Positions 25,487 through 34,984 of a stretch of DNA of 64,000 nt are shown piece after piece (the first letter of the stretch is position 1; each line of letters begins with the position of its first letter). The DNA comes from an uncultured Bacteroidales bacterium (lineage in GTDB: Bacteria; Bacteroidota; Bacteroidia; Bacteroidales; UBA932): positions 235,677-299,676 of the forward strand of contig CALUPD010000037.1 in assembly GCA_944322605.1 (NCBI GenBank), in the 5' to 3' direction. A program made the position numbers and the translations under genes. The notes beneath the pieces are model-generated. The model was not told the DNA's origin and did not search any database. It saw nothing but the letters and a program-made list of their open reading frames with translations.

Positions 25487-25879
25487 ATGGCAAAGAAAAC
25501 TGGTGTAACAAGTAAAAAAAGAGTCGTTAAGGTAGAAGCTTACGGACAGGCTCATATTTCATCGACTTTTAATAATGTGATCGTTACGATTACAAATAAT
25601 GATGGTCAGGTCATAAGCTGGTCTTCAGCAGGTAAAATGGGTTTCAGAGGTTCTAAGAAGAATACTCCGTATGCGGCTCAGGTTGCTGCTGCAGATTGTG
25701 CTAAAACGGCTTTCGATTTGGGCTTGAGAAAAGTCAAGGCTTATGTGAAAGGCCCAGGCGCAGGCAGGGAATCTGCTATCCGTACTATTCACGGTGCAGG
25801 AATTGAAGTTACTGAGATAATCGACGTGACTCCTCTTCCTCATAACGGATGTCGTCCAAAAGGACGCCGTAGAGTTTAA
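25487..25879 (+). CDS. rpsK: Ribosomal protein S11
   Basis: 130 residues. [16 protein letters not shown] near residue 22, [13 protein letters not shown] near 87 and the end [16 protein letters not shown] are the family signatures. Platform protein of the 30S, contacting the mRNA Shine-Dalgarno region. Confidence 0.98.
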   Translation: MAKKTGVTSKKRVVKVEAYGQAHISSTFNNVIVTITNNDGQVISWSSAGKMGFRGSKKNTPYAAQVAAADCAKTAFDLGLRKVKAYVKGPGAGRESAIRTIHGAGIEVTEIIDVTPLPHNGCRPKGRRRV

Positions 25880-25913
25880 TCTTTAATTAACGGTTTTAAA
25901 GTATTTAGAAATT

Positions 25914-26516
25914 ATGGCAAGATATACTGGAGCTACTACTAAGATAGCCCGCAAATTCGGCGAACCGATATTCGGTCCAGATAAGAGTTACGAAAGAAAA
26001 AATTATCCTCCAGGACAGCACGGGTTGGCCAAAAAACGCAAAAAGAGCTCTGAATACGGAACTCAGCTTAAAGAAAAGCAGAAAGTGAAATATATGTACG
26101 GTGTCCTCGAAAGGCAGTTCCGCAACACTTACGAACGTGCTTCCAAAATGAAGGGCCGCAAGGGTGAAAACCTGATCGTGTTGCTCGAAAGCCGCTTGGA
26201 CAATATCGTTTACAGGCTTGGAATAGCTCCTACGAGGGCAGCTGCAAGGCAGCTTGTCAACCACAAGCACATAGTTGTTGACGGAGTAGTCTGCAATATC
26301 CCTTCAGCTCAGATCAAACCGGGTTCCGTCATAGGAGTTCGTGAAAGATCAAAGAGCCTTGAAGTCATTCAGGACAATGCCAAGGGTGCATGCAAGTACT
26401 CATGGCTGGAATGGGACCCTGCTTCCCTGAGCGGCAAGTACCTCAATTTCCCTGAAAGGACCGAGATTCCAGAAACGATTAACGAACAGTTGATTGTAGA
26501 ACTTTACTCTAAATAA
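25914..26516 (+). CDS. rpsD: Ribosomal protein S4
   Basis: 200 residues, without zinc-finger Cys residues. [21 protein letters not shown] start; S4 RNA-binding domain [35 protein letters not shown] near residues 92-126. 16S assembly initiator; in E. coli the alpha-operon repressor. Confidence 0.98.
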   Translation: MARYTGATTKIARKFGEPIFGPDKSYERKNYPPGQHGLAKKRKKSSEYGTQLKEKQKVKYMYGVLERQFRNTYERASKMKGRKGENLIVLLESRLDNIVYRLGIAPTRAAARQLVNHKHIVVDGVVCNIPSAQIKPGSVIGVRERSKSLEVIQDNAKGACKYSWLEWDPASLSGKYLNFPERTEIPETINEQLIVELYSK

Positions 26517-26554
26517 TAATTCTTGCTTGTAGCGCAACACTAATAATAAACAAA

Positions 26555-27577
26555 ATGGCAATTTTAGCATTTCAAAAACCGGATAAGGTAATTATGCTTG
26601 ATGCTACCGATACTTTCGGGAGGTTCGAATTCCGCCCATTGGAGCCGGGATACGGAATAACCGTAGGTAACGCACTGCGTCGCATTCTATTATCTGCATT
26701 AGAGGGCTTTGCAATCACTTCTATCAAGATACAGGGAGTGGATCATGAATTCGATACTATCCCGGGTGTCATTGAAAGCGTGGTTGATATTGTCCTGAAC
26801 TTGAAGCAGGTCAGATTCAAGAAACTTGTGGAAGAAGCGAATGGCGAGACAGTGACTGTATCTGTTAGTGGTAAGCAAGATTTTACGGCTGAAGATATAT
26901 CCAAGCAGTTAACTTCATTCAAAGTATTGAATCCTGAATTGCATATTTGCTCCATGGAGCCGTCTGTCAATCTCAGCATAACGATGACAATCGGCAAAGG
27001 CAGGGGATTTGTTCCTGCCGACGAGAATAAAGTGGACGGCGCTCCTTTCGGAACAATTGCGATTGATTCGATATTTACACCTATCAAGAATGTCAATTTC
27101 AGGGTATCCGATTGGCGTGTGGAACAGAAAACCGACTACGAGAAACTGGATATTGAAATTACGACGGACGGATCCATTCATCCAAAGGACGCGCTTAAAG
27201 AAGCGGCGAAGATTCTTATCCACCATTTCATGCTTTTCTCTGACGAGAAGATAACTCTTGAAACTCCTCAGGAAAAGGTAAGCAATGAACTTGATGAAGA
27301 ATCGTTGAGAATGAGGCATCTCCTTTTGACCAAGTTGTCGGATATGGAGCTTTCGGTAAGGGCGTTGAACTGCCTGAAAGCCGCAAATATCGATACGTTC
27401 GCGGATTTGGTGTCATTGCAGAGGAATGAACTTATGAAGTTTAGGAATTTCGGAAAGAAATCATTGAGCGAAATAGACAATCTGGTAGAAAGGTTGAAGC
27501 TAAACTTCGGAATGGATGTTTCCAAGTATAATATTGAAGTCAAAAAAAAACGAATAGATAACGATTATGAGGCATAA
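26555..27577 (+). CDS. rpoA: RNA polymerase alpha subunit
   Basis: 340 residues. N-terminal dimerisation domain ([31 protein letters not shown] near 20-52), linker near 245-260, and the C-terminal domain with [21 protein letters not shown] and [16 protein letters not shown], which binds UP elements and activators. Standard place in the alpha operon. Its last 11 bases overlap rplQ. Confidence 0.98.
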   Translation: MAILAFQKPDKVIMLDATDTFGRFEFRPLEPGYGITVGNALRRILLSALEGFAITSIKIQGVDHEFDTIPGVIESVVDIVLNLKQVRFKKLVEEANGETVTVSVSGKQDFTAEDISKQLTSFKVLNPELHICSMEPSVNLSITMTIGKGRGFVPADENKVDGAPFGTIAIDSIFTPIKNVNFRVSDWRVEQKTDYEKLDIEITTDGSIHPKDALKEAAKILIHHFMLFSDEKITLETPQEKVSNELDEESLRMRHLLLTKLSDMELSVRALNCLKAANIDTFADLVSLQRNELMKFRNFGKKSLSEIDNLVERLKLNFGMDVSKYNIEVKKKRIDNDYEA

Positions 27578-28055
27578 TAAATCATTTAACCATTTGGGTC
27601 GTAAATCAGGGCATCGCAAGGCATTGCTCGCGAATATGGCTACATCTCTTATTTTGCACAAACGAATAGAGACCACCTTGGCCAAGGCTAAAGCTTTGCG
27701 GGTTTATGTAGAGCCGTTAATTACCAAAGGCAAGGAAGATACGACTCATTCACGCCGTGTCGTATTCAGCTATCTGAAACAAAAAGAAGCAGTTACTGAA
27801 TTGTTCCGCGTAATCGCCCCTAAGATTGCAGACAGGCCGGGCGGATATACGAGAATCCTTAAAACAGGTTTCCGTAAAGGAGATGCCGCTGACATGGCGA
27901 TTATCGAATTGGTGGATTTCAATGAATCGGCTATGGCAGCTGCGGTTAAGAAAGAAGAAAAGAAACCTTCAACACGCAGAAGCCGCTCGAAGAAATCATC
28001 GGCAAAAGTTGAAGAACAGCAGCCGGAGGCAGTTGCAGAAAACAAGGCTGAGTAA
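27567..28055 (+). CDS. rplQ: Ribosomal protein L17 with C-terminal tail
   Basis: 162 residues; the conserved L17 core ([31 protein letters not shown]... to ...[14 protein letters not shown]) ends near 125. A 37-residue charged, Lys/Glu/Ala-rich and low-complexity tail follows, as in other Bacteroidota. Starts inside rpoA, so translation is probably coupled. Last gene of the block; the terminator at 28130-28170 follows. Confidence 0.97.
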   Translation: MRHNKSFNHLGRKSGHRKALLANMATSLILHKRIETTLAKAKALRVYVEPLITKGKEDTTHSRRVVFSYLKQKEAVTELFRVIAPKIADRPGGYTRILKTGFRKGDAADMAIIELVDFNESAMAAAVKKEEKKPSTRRSRSKKSSAKVEEQQPEAVAENKAE

Positions 28056-28432
28056 TCGGCTTAGTTTCCTGACGACTGTCGGAATAGAAACCATAGAAGC
28101 CGCGTAGCAGGCTTCCGAATATAAAAGCCGTCCCCGTTGCATTTGATTGCAGCGGGGACAGTTCTTTTTGTATAAGGCAATGTGTTAATTATACGAGTTT
28201 TACCAACTATTTTCGACGGCATTGACTGATTTAATAAGACATGCGGTAATTGCCGAGCCGTTTTTTGGCATCAACGGAAAATCCATGTTGATTTATGGGG
28301 GAGGCGAGAAACAGGAAATGTATGCTTTCATAGATTTCTCGCCAATATACGGTTCAACGAAGAGCATGCTTTCCCTTCCCCGACCAATTGCATTTTCGAT
28401 GAATGGGGGGTATAAGGAAGGCGGCATGCCTG
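28056..28432. other. 377-base gap between rplQ and the converging macroglobulin gene
   Basis: Holds the rplQ terminator, a smaller hairpin GAAGCC/GGCTTC at 28096-28115, and a perfect 9-base inverted repeat GGCGAGAAA/TTTCTCGCC (28303-28311, 28335-28343) with a 23-base loop. Short open frames on both strands here show no recognisable protein. I see no gene. Confidence 0.6.
28130..28170 (+). terminator. Terminator of the ribosomal-protein operon
   Basis: A 12-base stem (28130-28141 with 28148-28159, one G-U pair) is followed by AGTTCTTTTTG. 75 bases after the rplQ stop. Confidence 0.85.
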
Positions 28433-31400
28433 CTATTCTTTGAATGCCGTGGCTCCCCTGAAAAAGAACTCCCCGTCGCATGAGTCATATAATACGTCGG
28501 ATAGGACAAGCCGTCCCTTAGGCAAAACTTCGAAATAATAATACACCCCGTCTTCCCTTACTTCGCGGTAATAAGAGAATCCGAATCCCGTATCGACATA
28601 GGAGCGTTCATCGATTGGCCTGTAATTGGATGAGAATGCCCCTTTCATGACAATGTTGTCCATGTACAGGGGAGAATACGTAGTATAGGCGAGCCTGTCC
28701 GTGTTTCCTTTTTTTATGATTTCCGTATGGCATCTTATGCCGTTGTAATTGGCATGCAGGCTGTCGACACGTACTTTGCTTTTTGAATGCACGGTTACGG
28801 TCAGTTCGTGTTTTCCTGTGTTTTCTATCCAGATTCCGTTTTTGTCGCTTACTGTCTTTTCCCATACGGAAGATGCTTCGCATTTGTATCCCGTGCCGTT
28901 TATTGAGAATCTGGAAGGTTGCGGCTTCCCTGCAATCCCGAGCACGAGCATGGATGCCTTGAGCGATGAAAGGGCTGTTCCCCATTCATATAAGGAACGC
29001 TGCATGAGAATCCACCGGTATATTCCTGATGCTATCTCCTTGTCCCCGTGCTTGTGGAACAAGTTCCACAAATCCATGTGGGCTGTCAGTTCCATGTCGA
29101 AATCGCCCGGGACCTCCGATGCATTGGGGAAAATTATATAGTCTCCAGTGCGTTTCATGTATCCTTTCAGCGAAGCGATTGCGGATTCGTACAGATCCGC
29201 GTTGCCCGTCCTGCCGGCAATGGTAGCAATATAGAACAGCTTTCTCGGGGTCGCGTCTTTCGTCCCGTTCTCGTAAATGGCATGCAAGGCGGTTTCATAG
29301 TTTTTCAACGCCTGTTTCCCGATCGGGATATGCCCGTAGGCCGTGCGTGTCGCGAGATATTGCAGGATCGCATAATCCGGCTCAGATGCCTGGTATTCCG
29401 AGTATCTTGAAAAATCATTGTCGATATACCTTACCGCTTTTAGGATTGCATCTTCCGCTTTTTCCGAATATTCTTTATCGAATGCCGACAATGCGCAAGA
29501 CTCTTGCAGGAACATCATTGTCATTTTTGCCGAAGACGCCATTCCTTTTATCCATGAGAACCCTCCGTCTTCATTCATGTAGCTTGATATTTTGTCGAAT
29601 CCTATCTTTTCACGGCTTGAGCTTGCGCCTATCATCTTGTTGGCTTCCATGTAGTCCATGATTCTCGACGAAACGAATGCCGGAAAAACCACGGTGAATG
29701 CAGGAGATTTTTTAAGGCTTAATGCGGAGACGGTTTCCCTTATCATTTCGACGGGGGAAAAGACTTTTACCGTCAGTTCCTTCATGTCCCCGGCTCCGAT
29801 CGAGTCGATGCGGATGCGTTCGCCGGGACCGGCCAGAAATGTCCTGGCGGATATCATATCTTCGTAAACAGGAAGTATCTTTATTTTCCTCGCTTCCCCG
29901 TCGCAGATGCTCTTTCCTCCGTCTATGCTGAGCGTATAACTTATCGAGAGATGTCCATGGCAATCGGACGGGACTTCGAATATGCATTTAAAAGAGCAGT
30001 CCGAAGTCACGTTCCTTGCGATATAATCCTTGCCCGTGATGGCTCTCGGTTTTGAATCGGCTTGCATGTGATTTCCGCTTGCAACGGGGATTTCATAATC
30101 GCGTTTTTCAAATTCCGCAAGAGTGAACGGCACATCGTTTCCGTCATTGTCGGTTATGTTTACGCTGAACAGCATGTCGACCGGATACGGGGTATTGTTT
30201 ACTCCGCTTATTACAAGTTCCGGCTTTTCGCGCTGGACGAGGGTTTTCGGCGGATTCGAGCGTACAAGGCAGTCCTTGCTCACATTGAGGCTGCGGATCA
30301 GCGTGTCGGCGGCCATCTCCTCGGTATGCGCCAGTAGCAGCATCCTGAAATCCGAAAGAAGGTCTCCTCCCTCGATTTCGAATTCCGCCATGCCGTTTTC
30401 ATCGGTTTCCAGGCTTGTCGCCACAAAAAGGGATTCGTCGAAATCGTCGCGCAGTTCAAGGGCTCCGGATTCGTTTACGGAAAAATCCGAATCATGAGGT
30501 ATTTCTTCAGGCTCTGAAATGCTTGCCTGGATTTTCCTGGCAGAAGGCGCGGCTGAAAGAGCACCGTTATCCGCCATTGCCGACTCCGTTTTTACGGCGT
30601 ATGACGGCGAAATGGAGAAATTCAGATACGGGACTGGATCGTAGGAATATCCCGGATATATGAATAAGGAATTCGCGCCCATACGGTCCAATGACGAATT
30701 GTATGCCGTTATCATGAATTGCGCCTTTGCGGGATTTCCGTTTTCATCGGTGACTTTTATCCTGACCGTGTTTTTCTGGCCGCTGCCGAGCTTGTCCCTC
30801 CAGCCATGCAATGTCGCGAATATTTTTCCTTCATCGGTTTTCCTTGTAATGTACCTGACATGCCTGGATATTTCGCCGTTTTTTACGGCAAGGGCTGAAA
30901 ATGCGATGCGGTCCGGGTAGTCTGCCGGATAATCCCATTTAAATGTCGAAATCCCGTAGCCGAGAGGAATAATTCCCGAATCGAGTTTTTCTCCTTTTCC
31001 GAAAAACTCGTACAGGAGAAAAACCGTGTCTTTTGCGGAAGTAGCGAAAGTCATTTCTATAGGTTCATCCTCTGCTATGGTGTCGGCTTTCAGCATGGCG
31101 ACTAAAACGGTGTCGAGGCTTCCGGGCAATTTTCCGGAAGGAATGTCTATGTAATAGAAGCCTGTGCTGCAATCTGTTTTATGGCCGTTTTTTTCAGCGC
31201 ATGCGTGCAGCACGTACTTTCCGCTCCCTTTCATGAATCCTGCAAGGTCGATGTCTTCTCCTGAATGCGCTGCCGTTTCCGCAATCAGGTTGCCGGGAGC
31301 AATGCTTTCACGGTAGATGGAAACTTTGGCCTGCGAATTTATCTCAGAAGAATTGTATCCGCTTACACGAATGGAAGCTGACGGCCTGCCATAGGATGAT

Positions 31401-33739
31401 ACGGCCCGGCTTATGTCCGCGTGGATGAATACAGGGTCGTCGGCTATGGTCAGATCCAGTGTCTTTGAAAGATATTCCCCGTCGAACGTATAATGGAAAA
31501 CTTCTATGCCTATCCTGAAACTTTCGAGTTCCCCATGGCTTGAAAGTTCTGAAAACGGGACGCTGTTCCTGTTAAGAATGTCGATGGCCATGTCGTGGAG
31601 CGGGAACTTGAATTCGAATGCTCCCGTGGAATCCGTGAATCCGTAGTCTTCGTATTCCAATGACAATTCCTTGTGAGGTATTTTGTAAGTCCCGTTTATG
31701 ACATATCCTTTTACCTGCATCCTGCAATCTATCATCAATCTTGAAACATTGTTCCCTACGCAGGATTCGAGATGCCCTGAAATCACGGCGGTATCTTTCG
31801 GGGAAAGCGCGTAGTCCGAATCGTCCAATTTCAATTCGAATACGGGGACGTAGTATTCTTCTATCCTGAATGCCGTCGAGCCTGTTATCATGTTTCCGCC
31901 GCATTCCCTCGCCCTTACGACGTATCTTCCCGGCCTTGCCCCGGGTTCTGTACGGAACGTCCAGGAGACCGAGCCGAAGTCGTCGGTCTCGATGATGGTA
32001 TCGGCGACCATATCCCCTCTTGGATCGGTTATTTCCATTTTAAGCAGGGCTCCTTTTACGGCATTCCTTTTTTCTCCGGCAGTTTCATATAAAATCGCTT
32101 TGGCGGTGACCGGTTCTCCGCTGCGGTAAAGTTTCCTGTCTGTAAAGACCTGGGATTTTTTTGCAACCGGCGTGCTTGCGGCTTTTCTTGCTTCCATCGA
32201 GACGGGGACTATGGCGGAATAGGTGTCGCTGCCGCCCGGCACGGTGATGTTCATATACGAATATCCGTTAGCCGGGACTGCCGTGAATCCTGAAAGCCTC
32301 AGCCTCATGGTGTCCGTAAGTTTTAATTCGTCAAGCCCGGTTTCTTTTGACAGGTAAGAATATAAGTTGACTATTGCGTCTTCAATCGGCCTGCCGCTCC
32401 TTGAGTCGGCTGCGTATATCTCAAGGCCTTTTCCGGTATTTCGGTAGGAATAGAAAATGTCGGTTACCGAGACCTGGCATAGGCTTTTTGCATTGCCGCT
32501 TTCAGCGCGGATTATATAGTTGCCGCATGGTTGGGCCGGCAAGGACATCTCAAAAGTCCTGTCCTGCGCGAATCGGCAGCCTATGCCTGACGTGTCGGTC
32601 CTTTCCGTCAGCTCGCAGTGCCGGAGATAGTCTTCGATATTTCTGAACCGGACGAGCCTTAGGCTGTCAGGTATCCTGTAAACATCTATGCGCAGGCTTT
32701 CTATATTCCTTGCATGAATCCGCAGGCGTATTTTTTCTGCCGTGTTGCAGACATGGGATTCCGGATATGCGAATACGGACTTGTCCGCAAGGCTCTCGGT
32801 GATCTTTAGTATGCCCGAATTGATTTTTTCCAATTCTTTGCGTGAAGAAAGCGATATTTTTTCATATGCGCGTTTCCCGAAATCGTAGGCCGCCCTGCAT
32901 AATTCGCCCCTTTCCCTCTCGTCTTCTTTCAAATCGGCAGCCTTTATCTCGTTTACGAGCCTGGCATATGCAAGCGGGGCGAAAAACTCCAAATTGTCGT
33001 TCAGGAAAAGCTTCTCGTTGATCTTTTCCACTATCGCTCCCGGGTTGTCATAGAACACTGCCGCAAGATAGTCCGTGAAATACATTCCTTTTATGTATTT
33101 GTCCGAAATCCCGATTCCTGCAAGTTTTTCCAGCAGTTCTATTTTTAACGAGGGGCTGTCGGTGCAGTCCAGAATCGCAAGCATGCATGCTTCGTTCAGG
33201 AATTCCGGCGTATAGTCCTTGGGCACCTTGTACAGGTCGAAAACCATTGGGAAGTATTCCGTTCCGCTTTTGTCAGTACTGCCTGTCCTTTCCGCCATGC
33301 CTGCGACCCAGTTCAAGGTATAATCGGGACCGTAGTCGTCGTCCCTGTTTATAAGTCCTTTTTGTTCATAGTATCTTGCGAACAGGGAATAGAGCATTTC
33401 CCCTTTTTCGCTTCCAGAAAAGGACAGCATCTGTTTTGTGACTATGTATGACGGATCGTCGTTCCTGTCTATCCTGAGCGCGGCTTCCATGAAAATTTTC
33501 ATGAAATAGAGGTTCTGCATGAAATATTCAGTGTCGTTTTCGCCGTGCGCGCAACTGTCAAGCTCATTGAGGCATTTCCATGCGAATTCTTTTTCCAAAA
33601 GAGGATTGTTGCCTATTTCTTCGAGTTGTTCCAGTTTGCCGTAAAAATCGAAATCTCCGGCACATGCTCCCGCATGACCTGCTATAAGCATCAGCAGGCA
33701 CGCTGCTGCGGTTGCCACGGTTTTGGATAGTCTGCCCAT
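28433..33739 (-). CDS. Alpha-2-macroglobulin family protein without thioester motif
   Basis: 1768 residues, exported: signal peptide at 1-26, possibly a lipoprotein (A-G-A-C, Cys26, a weak lipobox). After an alpha-helical N-terminal part of about 330 residues come macroglobulin-type domains, with MG2-like features near 540-650 (SQVFTDRKLYRSGEPVTAKAILYE and PGRYVVRARECGG), a disordered bait-like stretch near 1060-1100, a DENGMAEFEI/FRMLLLAHTEE A2M core near 1130-1160, and an alpha-alpha toroid near 1400-1600. The CGEQ thioester of trapping macroglobulins is not seen, so it cannot link covalently to proteases. Known relatives in Bacteroidota are often annotated as envelope defence proteins. Single gene; no penicillin-binding protein 1C partner adjacent. 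Confidence 0.87.
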   Translation of the reverse strand: MGRLSKTVATAAACLLMLIAGHAGACAGDFDFYGKLEQLEEIGNNPLLEKEFAWKCLNELDSCAHGENDTEYFMQNLYFMKIFMEAALRIDRNDDPSYIVTKQMLSFSGSEKGEMLYSLFARYYEQKGLINRDDDYGPDYTLNWVAGMAERTGSTDKSGTEYFPMVFDLYKVPKDYTPEFLNEACMLAILDCTDSPSLKIELLEKLAGIGISDKYIKGMYFTDYLAAVFYDNPGAIVEKINEKLFLNDNLEFFAPLAYARLVNEIKAADLKEDERERGELCRAAYDFGKRAYEKISLSSRKELEKINSGILKITESLADKSVFAYPESHVCNTAEKIRLRIHARNIESLRIDVYRIPDSLRLVRFRNIEDYLRHCELTERTDTSGIGCRFAQDRTFEMSLPAQPCGNYIIRAESGNAKSLCQVSVTDIFYSYRNTGKGLEIYAADSRSGRPIEDAIVNLYSYLSKETGLDELKLTDTMRLRLSGFTAVPANGYSYMNITVPGGSDTYSAIVPVSMEARKAASTPVAKKSQVFTDRKLYRSGEPVTAKAILYETAGEKRNAVKGALLKMEITDPRGDMVADTIIETDDFGSVSWTFRTEPGARPGRYVVRARECGGNMITGSTAFRIEEYYVPVFELKLDDSDYALSPKDTAVISGHLESCVGNNVSRLMIDCRMQVKGYVINGTYKIPHKELSLEYEDYGFTDSTGAFEFKFPLHDMAIDILNRNSVPFSELSSHGELESFRIGIEVFHYTFDGEYLSKTLDLTIADDPVFIHADISRAVSSYGRPSASIRVSGYNSSEINSQAKVSIYRESIAPGNLIAETAAHSGEDIDLAGFMKGSGKYVLHACAEKNGHKTDCSTGFYYIDIPSGKLPGSLDTVLVAMLKADTIAEDEPIEMTFATSAKDTVFLLYEFFGKGEKLDSGIIPLGYGISTFKWDYPADYPDRIAFSALAVKNGEISRHVRYITRKTDEGKIFATLHGWRDKLGSGQKNTVRIKVTDENGNPAKAQFMITAYNSSLDRMGANSLFIYPGYSYDPVPYLNFSISPSYAVKTESAMADNGALSAAPSARKIQASISEPEEIPHDSDFSVNESGALELRDDFDESLFVATSLETDENGMAEFEIEGGDLLSDFRMLLLAHTEEMAADTLIRSLNVSKDCLVRSNPPKTLVQREKPELVISGVNNTPYPVDMLFSVNITDNDGNDVPFTLAEFEKRDYEIPVASGNHMQADSKPRAITGKDYIARNVTSDCSFKCIFEVPSDCHGHLSISYTLSIDGGKSICDGEARKIKILPVYEDMISARTFLAGPGERIRIDSIGAGDMKELTVKVFSPVEMIRETVSALSLKKSPAFTVVFPAFVSSRIMDYMEANKMIGASSSREKIGFDKISSYMNEDGGFSWIKGMASSAKMTMMFLQESCALSAFDKEYSEKAEDAILKAVRYIDNDFSRYSEYQASEPDYAILQYLATRTAYGHIPIGKQALKNYETALHAIYENGTKDATPRKLFYIATIAGRTGNADLYESAIASLKGYMKRTGDYIIFPNASEVPGDFDMELTAHMDLWNLFHKHGDKEIASGIYRWILMQRSLYEWGTALSSLKASMLVLGIAGKPQPSRFSINGTGYKCEASSVWEKTVSDKNGIWIENTGKHELTVTVHSKSKVRVDSLHANYNGIRCHTEIIKKGNTDRLAYTTYSPLYMDNIVMKGAFSSNYRPIDERSYVDTGFGFSYYREVREDGVYYYFEVLPKGRLVLSDVLYDSCDGEFFFRGATAFKE

Positions 33740-33794
33740 ATTAAATTAATAAGATTTTAATGTGTCCGAGTACAAAAATCATACTATAAATTTT

Positions 33795-33802
33795 TAACTT
33801 TG
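33795..33802 (+). promoter_or_regulatory. Possible -7 box upstream of the nucleotidyltransferase
   Basis: TAACTTTG, a match to TAnnTTTG, with a leader of about 100 bases to the ATG at 33907. No clear -33 box. Confidence 0.4.
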
Positions 33803-33906
33803 TGTCATATGAATTCTTGCAATTAACTGCAAAATAAGGCCCGCTGCCGCGATTCGAGTTCATGCCGGCGCCTTTTCGCGTGTTCGTTGCAAACAAAATC
33901 TAAAAT

Positions 33907-34818
33907 ATGAAAGATACGACCTTATTGATTTTAGCTGCCGGAATGGGCAGCCGCTATGGAGGATTGAAGCAAGTGGACCCTGTAGGGCCTTCAGGAGAGA
34001 CGATTATGGACTATTCGATTTACGATGCCGTCGAGGCCGGTTTTACGAAAGTCGTCTTTGTCGTCAGGGAATTTTTCAAGGAAGAGTTCAGGAAATTGGT
34101 CATGTCCAAATATTCCGGCTCGATAAATATCGAATTCGTGACGCAGGAGATAAATTATCTGCCTGAGGGAATTGACTATAATAAGGAAAGGACGAAGCCT
34201 TGGGGCACGGCGCATGCCGTTCTTATGGCCAAAGACGTGATCCGCGAACCTTTTGCCGTAATAAATGCCGATGACTTCTACGGAAGGGATTCCTTTAACG
34301 TGTTGCATCGTTTTCTTTCCGGCAATTCGGAATCGGCAGGGAAATATTCCATGGTGGGTTTCAAAATCAAAAACACCCTTTCCGAAAGCGGGGGAGTGTC
34401 TCGCGGAATATGTTCGGAAGACGAAAACCATTTTCTGACATCCGTGGAAGAGCATCATAGGATTGCACGCGAAGGCGATACGATCACCGGGCTCGACTCC
34501 CAGGGGAAAAAGGTGATTCTCGAACCGGACCGCCCTGTCTCGATGAACATGTGGGGCTTTACTCCTGATTTCTTCGGCAATATTGAAAGGGCTTTTCTCG
34601 ATTTCCTTGAAAAGAACGGGCAGCGGCTCGATTCGGAATTCTATATCCCGTATGTTGTCAACGAGATGCTTAAAGAAGGCAGGGCTACGGTGGAAGTACT
34701 TAAAACCGATTCGGAATGGTTCGGCGTTACATATAAGGAGGACAGGCCTTCGGTTGTGGCCCAACTGAAGAATCTTGCCGACAAAGGGGTTTATCCTACT
34801 CCTGTTTTCAAATTGTAA
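33907..34818 (+). CDS. Sugar-phosphate nucleotidyltransferase
   Basis: 303 residues. NTP-transferase fold: signature LAAGMGSRYGGLKQVDPVG at 9-27 (G-x-G-x-R and a substrate Lys) and the metal-binding Asp in VINADDFYGRDSF near 118. It should transfer a nucleotide to a sugar-1-phosphate; the exact sugar cannot be told. In other Bacteroidales such genes often stand near a sugar-kinase-like gene; here the neighbours are the macroglobulin (divergent) and a BACON lipoprotein. Own terminator at 34853. Confidence 0.85.
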   Translation: MKDTTLLILAAGMGSRYGGLKQVDPVGPSGETIMDYSIYDAVEAGFTKVVFVVREFFKEEFRKLVMSKYSGSINIEFVTQEINYLPEGIDYNKERTKPWGTAHAVLMAKDVIREPFAVINADDFYGRDSFNVLHRFLSGNSESAGKYSMVGFKIKNTLSESGGVSRGICSEDENHFLTSVEEHHRIAREGDTITGLDSQGKKVILEPDRPVSMNMWGFTPDFFGNIERAFLDFLEKNGQRLDSEFYIPYVVNEMLKEGRATVEVLKTDSEWFGVTYKEDRPSVVAQLKNLADKGVYPTPVFKL

Positions 34819-34852
34819 TCACGGAAAATATATCGGCATGTAGCCTTTGAGT

Positions 34853-34895
34853 GGAGTGTGTCGGGCATTGGTTGCCCGGCGCATTCCATTTTTTA
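34853..34895 (+). terminator. Terminator after the nucleotidyltransferase gene
   Basis: A stem of about 15 pairs (34853-34867 with 34873-34887, three G-U) leads into a run of six Ts. Confidence 0.75.
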
Positions 34896-34906
34896 ATTTA
34901 TTTTTC

Positions 34907-34934
34907 TTTTGTTCATAATTTTTTACTATATTTG
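34907..34934 (+). promoter_or_regulatory. Promoter of the BACON lipoprotein
   Basis: TATATTTG -7 box at 34927-34934 and TTTTG at 34907-34911, spacer 15 bases, slightly short. About 50 bases before the ATG. Confidence 0.55.
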
Positions 34935-34984
34935 AGGCAGAAGTAGCATGCTAATAAATATTAACCTATAAAAATATGACGATT

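Noticed and set aside
28222..28443. 73-codon frame between rplQ and the macroglobulin gene
   Set aside because: No homology recognised, overlapping minus-strand frame of similar quality, and it runs into the macroglobulin gene end.
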